Assembly: GCA_937998045.1 (NCBI GenBank)
Contig: CALKVG010000440.1
Location: 1-8,530, forward strand
Length of the DNA: 8,530 bases
DNA from: an uncultured Myxococcales bacterium
GTDB taxonomy: Bacteria; Myxococcota_A; Polyangia; Polyangiales; Polyangiaceae
Reading direction: 5' to 3'
The position numbers were made by a program, and so were the translations under genes. Of this stretch, positions 6,443 through 8,530 are shown piece by piece. How positions within the stretch are numbered: the stretch's first letter is position 1; every line of letters starts with the position of its first letter. Below the pieces are notes generated by a model. The model searched no databases. It was given only the letters and a program-made list of their open reading frames with translations, and was not told the origin of the DNA.

Positions 6443-6490
6443 AAGTCGGCCGGCAAGTCGTCCGGCAAGCTGTCCGGACAGGTTGGCCGG
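6443..6490. repeat. Four degenerate 12-nt tandem repeats
   Basis: Four back-to-back units begin at 6443, 6455, 6467 and 6479. The first two read AAGTCGKCCGGC; the third and fourth diverge but keep the CCGG core. The third and fourth junction forms the 10-bp palindrome TGTCCGGACA (6471-6480). The units would encode a four-residue repeat of the K-S-x-G kind in one open frame, but that frame does not look like a gene. Confidence 0.6.
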
Positions 6491-6874
6491 ATGCACGAGC
6501 CACGCGAGCGTGACAGGTCAGACCGAATTGAGTCAAGCGAGTTTGGGAGAAAACATCCCTTCGAGACGCGCATGGCGCTTACAAAAGCGCACAAGATCCA
6601 GGAACTTATCGAACTTTGTACCACCGGCGCAATCCTCTTCTTCTAGGTTCTTTACGAAAGGTGGAGTACGCACGAGGCGCGGCCCGCGTTCGAGTTCCGC
6701 TCGCGTTTGGCTGCGCCCATAGAGAGTGGGCGGCGGCTGGATTCCTCTGACGGCCTGCGAGCTCGCGTCAGGCGAACGGATCCGCTCGCCCGCATCCTCT
6801 CTTGGATCTCGAGACCGGCGCTCCCGGGCGATCTCCCGCGGGGTTGCAAGGGTCCGCACGCGGTCCGGTCGAGC

Positions 6875-6898
6875 ATGAACCGTGACATGAACCGTGAG
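6875..6898. repeat. Two tandem 12-nt repeats
   Basis: ATGAACCGTGAC (6875-6886) is followed at once by the same unit with a final G (6887-6898): 11 of 12 bases identical. It lies about 100 bases upstream of the possible plus-strand promoter. It could be a paired regulator site or simple slippage. Confidence 0.55.
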
Positions 6899-6970
6899 GT
6901 GGTCAGGCAGCGGCAAGCGCTCTCCGGCGCGGGTGACCCGCGCACCTGTCGCACCCCGCTCGCAGCGCCC

Positions 6971-7001
6971 TTCCCATTTCTGCGTCTCATGCCGCTATAC
7001 T
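6971..7001 (+). promoter_or_regulatory. Possible promoter of the plus-strand motor operon
   Basis: TATACT at 6996-7001 is a good -10 element (5 of 6 to TATAAT). The -35 region is weak: TTCCCA at 6971-6976 with a 19-base spacer. A start near 7008 would give a leader of about 88 bases. No sigma54-type GG/GC pair was found there. Confidence 0.4.
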
Positions 7002-7024
7002 GGCCGGCGCGAGTCGTAGAAGCC

Positions 7025-7055
7025 GCGCGCGAGCCTCTCCGGATCGAGGGCGCGC
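7025..7055 (+). other. Leader stem-loop before plus-strand exbB
   Basis: GCGCGC (7025-7030) pairs with GCGCGC (7050-7055) and CCTC (7034-7037) with GAGG (7046-7049), with an 8-base loop and a 3-base bulge. It lies in the presumed leader, ending 25 bases before the ribosome site. It could affect translation or stability; no known riboswitch is recognised. Confidence 0.35.
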
Positions 7056-7080
7056 AGGTGCCACAGAGAAAAGGATCAGA

Positions 7081-7086
7081 AAGGAG
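7081..7086 (+). promoter_or_regulatory. Ribosome binding site of the plus-strand exbB
   Basis: AAGGAG nine bases before the ATG at 7096. It favours that start over the in-frame ATG at 7156, which would remove a 20-residue hydrophobic and Gly-rich tip. Confidence 0.6.
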
Positions 7087-7095
7087 CGTCGGGGA

Positions 7096-7785
7096 ATGTT
7101 GGTGGTGCTTGTTGCGGAGCAAGCGGCGCAGGCTGCGAGCGGAGGGGGCGGCCTGATGGGCGCCTTCAAAGAGCGTCCGACGTTCTTGGTCGCCAACTTG
7201 GTCGTGAGCGCGGTGGTCATCGCGATGGTCATCGAGCGCATCGCCTTCCAGCTCTCGAAGTACAGCGTCAACTCGAAGGAGTTCTTCGCCCAGATCAAGA
7301 AGCTGGTCACCGCCGGGAACATCGACCGCGCGATCAAGCTGTGCGACGCCGGCGACTACCCCACGCTGCAGCTCGTGAAGGCAGGACTCACCCACGCGAA
7401 CAAGGGTCCGGACGAGATCGACGCCGCGATGAGCGAGAAGATGGGTGAGCTGCGTCCCGCCGTGGAGAAGCGCGTCGGCTCGCTGTGGTCGCTCGCGAAC
7501 ATCGCGACCCTCATAGGTCTGCTCGGCACCGTCACCGGCCTGATCACGACGTTCAACGCCGTGTCCGACCCTCGCCTCTCGGCGGCGCAGCGCCAGGCGC
7601 AGCTCTCGCTCGGCATCTCCGAGGCCATGTACAACACGGCGTTCGGCCTCGGCATCGCCGTCACGTGCATGATCGCGCACCTCTTCTTGCACCAGCGCGC
7701 GAAGAACATTCAGCACGACCTGGACGCGACGCAGGAGCGCATGTTCAACCTGCTCACGATACAAACGCGCCCGGGCGGCTACTAG
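7096..7785 (+). CDS. ExbB/TolQ/MotA-family proton channel subunit (plus-strand operon)
   Basis: A 229-residue inner-membrane motor ring protein, paralogous to the minus-strand ExbB but clearly diverged. An N-terminal tip (MLVVLVAEQAAQAASGGGG) precedes TM1 at about 30-47. After a cytoplasmic loop come TM2 at about 132-154, with GLLGTVTG at 141-148 and Thr145, and TM3 at about 180-198, opening with SEAMYNTAFGL and Thr181. Both Thr match the ion-path residues of E. coli ExbB. The loop before TM2 has a strongly charged helix (SEKMGELRPAVEKRVG), and about 30 mostly polar residues follow TM3. It heads an operon with two ExbD genes, the first 18 bases downstream. The frame closes with TAG at 7783. 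The start at 7096 is supported by AAGGAG; Met21 is the alternative. Partner and cargo cannot be deduced. Confidence 0.95.
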   Translation: MLVVLVAEQAAQAASGGGGLMGAFKERPTFLVANLVVSAVVIAMVIERIAFQLSKYSVNSKEFFAQIKKLVTAGNIDRAIKLCDAGDYPTLQLVKAGLTHANKGPDEIDAAMSEKMGELRPAVEKRVGSLWSLANIATLIGLLGTVTGLITTFNAVSDPRLSAAQRQAQLSLGISEAMYNTAFGLGIAVTCMIAHLFLHQRAKNIQHDLDATQERMFNLLTIQTRPGGY

Positions 7786-7803
7786 TCGAGCGCGGGACAG
7801 CCG

Positions 7804-8373
7804 ATGCCGGCCCAGGAAAAGCTGAGCGCCGCCCAGCGCAGCCGCGTAAGGCGCCTCTCCGCGCCGCGTGAGCTCGCGCCGGACGAGGAGGGCGGTGAGC
7901 TCAACATCGTGCCGTTTCTCGACATCATCACGAACGTCCTCATGTTCGTCCTCGCGACGATCAGCGTGACGTTCACGACGATGATCGACTCGCAGCCCCC
8001 GCGTGCGAGCGGTTCGTCGGCCCGGCCGCCGACCAAGCCGTCCCTGTCCCTGAACATCGTGGTCATCGACAAAGGCTTCCTCGTCTCGGCGTTCGGACAG
8101 CGCATCGGCGAGGGCTGCCAGGGTCCCGGCTCCGGACTGGCGGTTGGGCTGAAGACCGCCGACGGCGTGCAGGACTACGACTACGCCGGGCTGACGGCCT
8201 GCGCTTCGCGCTTGAAGAACCAAGTGGCCGAGGCGGCCGACGAGACCGCGTTCACGCTCACGGCCAACGCGAACATCCCGTACCAGGTCATCATCGGGAC
8301 CATCGACGCTCTGCGGAAGGGCGACGACGGCAAACCACTCTTCAGCGACGTCAACTTCGGAGTGCCCAAGTAG
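7804..8373 (+). CDS. ExbD/TolR-family motor subunit (first D gene of the plus-strand operon)
   Basis: A 189-residue ExbD/TolR homologue. A basic then acidic cytoplasmic N-terminus (about 32 residues) leads into a membrane helix at about 34-58, LNIVPFLDIITNVLMFVLATI, with the proton-carrying Asp40. A Pro/Ser-rich linker (64-80) connects to the periplasmic domain, whose end (NIPYQVIIGTIDALRK, about 157-172, then SDVNFGV) is the typical ExbD close. The domain contains two Cys (105 and 133) flanking a Gly-rich, Asp/Tyr-rich insertion; in the oxidising periplasm these could form a disulfide, which would be unusual for ExbD. No strong ribosome site precedes the ATG, 18 bases after the exbB stop, so coupling to exbB is likely. 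The sequence differs strongly from both minus-strand ExbD proteins. Confidence 0.93.
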   Translation: MPAQEKLSAAQRSRVRRLSAPRELAPDEEGGELNIVPFLDIITNVLMFVLATISVTFTTMIDSQPPRASGSSARPPTKPSLSLNIVVIDKGFLVSAFGQRIGEGCQGPGSGLAVGLKTADGVQDYDYAGLTACASRLKNQVAEAADETAFTLTANANIPYQVIIGTIDALRKGDDGKPLFSDVNFGVPK

Positions 8374-8376
8374 CCC

Positions 8377-8530
8377 ATGAACCAGCCGCCGACGGGAGGG
8401 GTTCCGCCGCAGCAGCCGCCGCCGCGCCAGAGGCCGGCGAGCCTGGCCGTGTACAAGCGCGAGCTGCGGCGCGCCATCGCGCGCAACCGGGTCGAGCCCG
8501 AGATCACCTTCCTCAACATCACCGCGATGA
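8377..8530 (+). CDS. ExbD/TolR-family motor subunit (second D gene of the plus-strand operon), 3' end missing
   Basis: Only 51 residues are visible; the gene continues past the right edge. A Pro/Gln-rich N-terminus (MNQPPTGGVPPQQPPP) is followed by a basic stretch (VYKRELRRAIARNR) and EPEITFLNITAM, where the membrane helix begins. This EPEI.FLNITAMMD type of entry is familiar from the second ExbD of one-ExbB/two-ExbD clusters in myxobacteria; the catalytic Asp would come directly after the last visible base. The ATG is three bases after the preceding stop, with no good ribosome site close by (GGAG 14 bases before), so translation is probably coupled. Assignment rests on this short segment and on position. 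Confidence 0.85.
   Translation, partial: MNQPPTGGVPPQQPPPRQRPASLAVYKRELRRAIARNRVEPEITFLNITAM

Larger units (their letters stand above)
6048..7095. other. Long intergenic region between divergent motor operons
   Basis: About 1.05 kb without a convincing gene. Base composition shifts: 6541-6660 has 58 G+C of 120 by hand count, against about 75% in a sampled stretch of the HD gene. Several frames are open for 60-130 codons, but none shows a recognisable family, a membrane segment or a good ribosome site. The region holds the dyad at 6231-6252, the spaced direct repeat at 6170/6211, the tandem 12-mers at 6443-6490 and 6875-6898, and probable promoters for both operons near its ends. The centre could be a decayed gene, acquired DNA or an RNA gene; the sequence alone does not decide. 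Confidence 0.7.

Noticed and set aside
6443..6490. CRISPR array
   Set aside because: Units are 12 bases, contiguous and degenerate, with no spacers and no cas genes.
6323..6646. Open frame of 108 codons in the intergenic region, ending in MALTKAHKIQELIEL
   Set aside because: The last part looks protein-like, but there is no ribosome site, no known family, and competing frames are open on both strands; kept only as part of the unexplained segment.
6683..6705. tRNA T-arm-like GTTCGAGTTCC stretch
   Set aside because: The flanking five bases do not pair and no acceptor, D or anticodon arm can be drawn around it.
6533..6916. Minus-strand open frame of 127 codons in the intergenic region
   Set aside because: The C-terminal part (TKFDKFLDLVRFCKRH) looks plausible, but the rest is Arg/Pro-rich and there is no start signal or family match.
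7001..7020. Sigma54-type promoter starting at CTGGCCGG
   Set aside because: No TTGC-type -12 element at the required spacing; the TATACT -10 explains the site better.
6652..8223. Minus-strand open frame of 523 codons opposite the plus-strand exbB and exbD
   Set aside because: Antisense of two genes with clear family motifs; Arg-rich, no recognisable domain.

Overview
The window is GC-rich (about 75% in a hand-counted stretch of gene 2). It holds nine protein-coding genes, two of them cut by the window edges. Composition, overlapping gene starts, and one-ExbB/two-ExbD clusters suggest a myxobacterium or close relative (Myxococcota, formerly Deltaproteobacteria). That assignment is inference: no rRNA or other marker is present.

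Left part, plus strand (1-3042): the 3' end of a beta-class site-specific DNA methyltransferase runs off the left edge. It is joined through a GTGA overlap to a SAMHD1/dGTPase-like HD phosphohydrolase (COG1078 type). A secreted, probably outer-membrane protein of unknown function follows, starting inside the HD gene. The three genes look like one transcription unit ending at a hairpin (3045-3075) in the short gap before a convergent operon.

Middle part, minus strand (6047 down to 3083): an operon in the order ExbB/TolQ, ExbD/TolR, a second ExbD/TolR, then a single-pass membrane protein of unknown family. This is a proton-driven inner-membrane motor with two different D subunits. The exbB-exbD gap carries several inverted repeats that could set relative expression of the subunits.

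Intergenic part (6048-7095): about 1.05 kb lies between two divergent motor operons and has no convincing gene. It is locally much less GC-rich (58 of 120 bases at 6541-6660). It contains a dyad, a spaced direct repeat, two separate 12-nt tandem repeats, possible promoters for both operons, and a structured leader before the plus-strand operon.

Right part, plus strand (7096-8530): a second motor operon, again ExbB/TolQ, ExbD/TolR, ExbD/TolR, with the last gene cut by the right edge. The two operons therefore lie head to head with the same one-Q-plus-two-R plan. That plan is known from the AglR/AglQ/AglS gliding motor of Myxococcus xanthus, and also from other ExbB/ExbD clusters of this phylum. 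What these two motors drive cannot be read from the window. The main point of interest is the paired, divergent motor arrangement with its unusual shared control region and a novel fourth gene in one arm.
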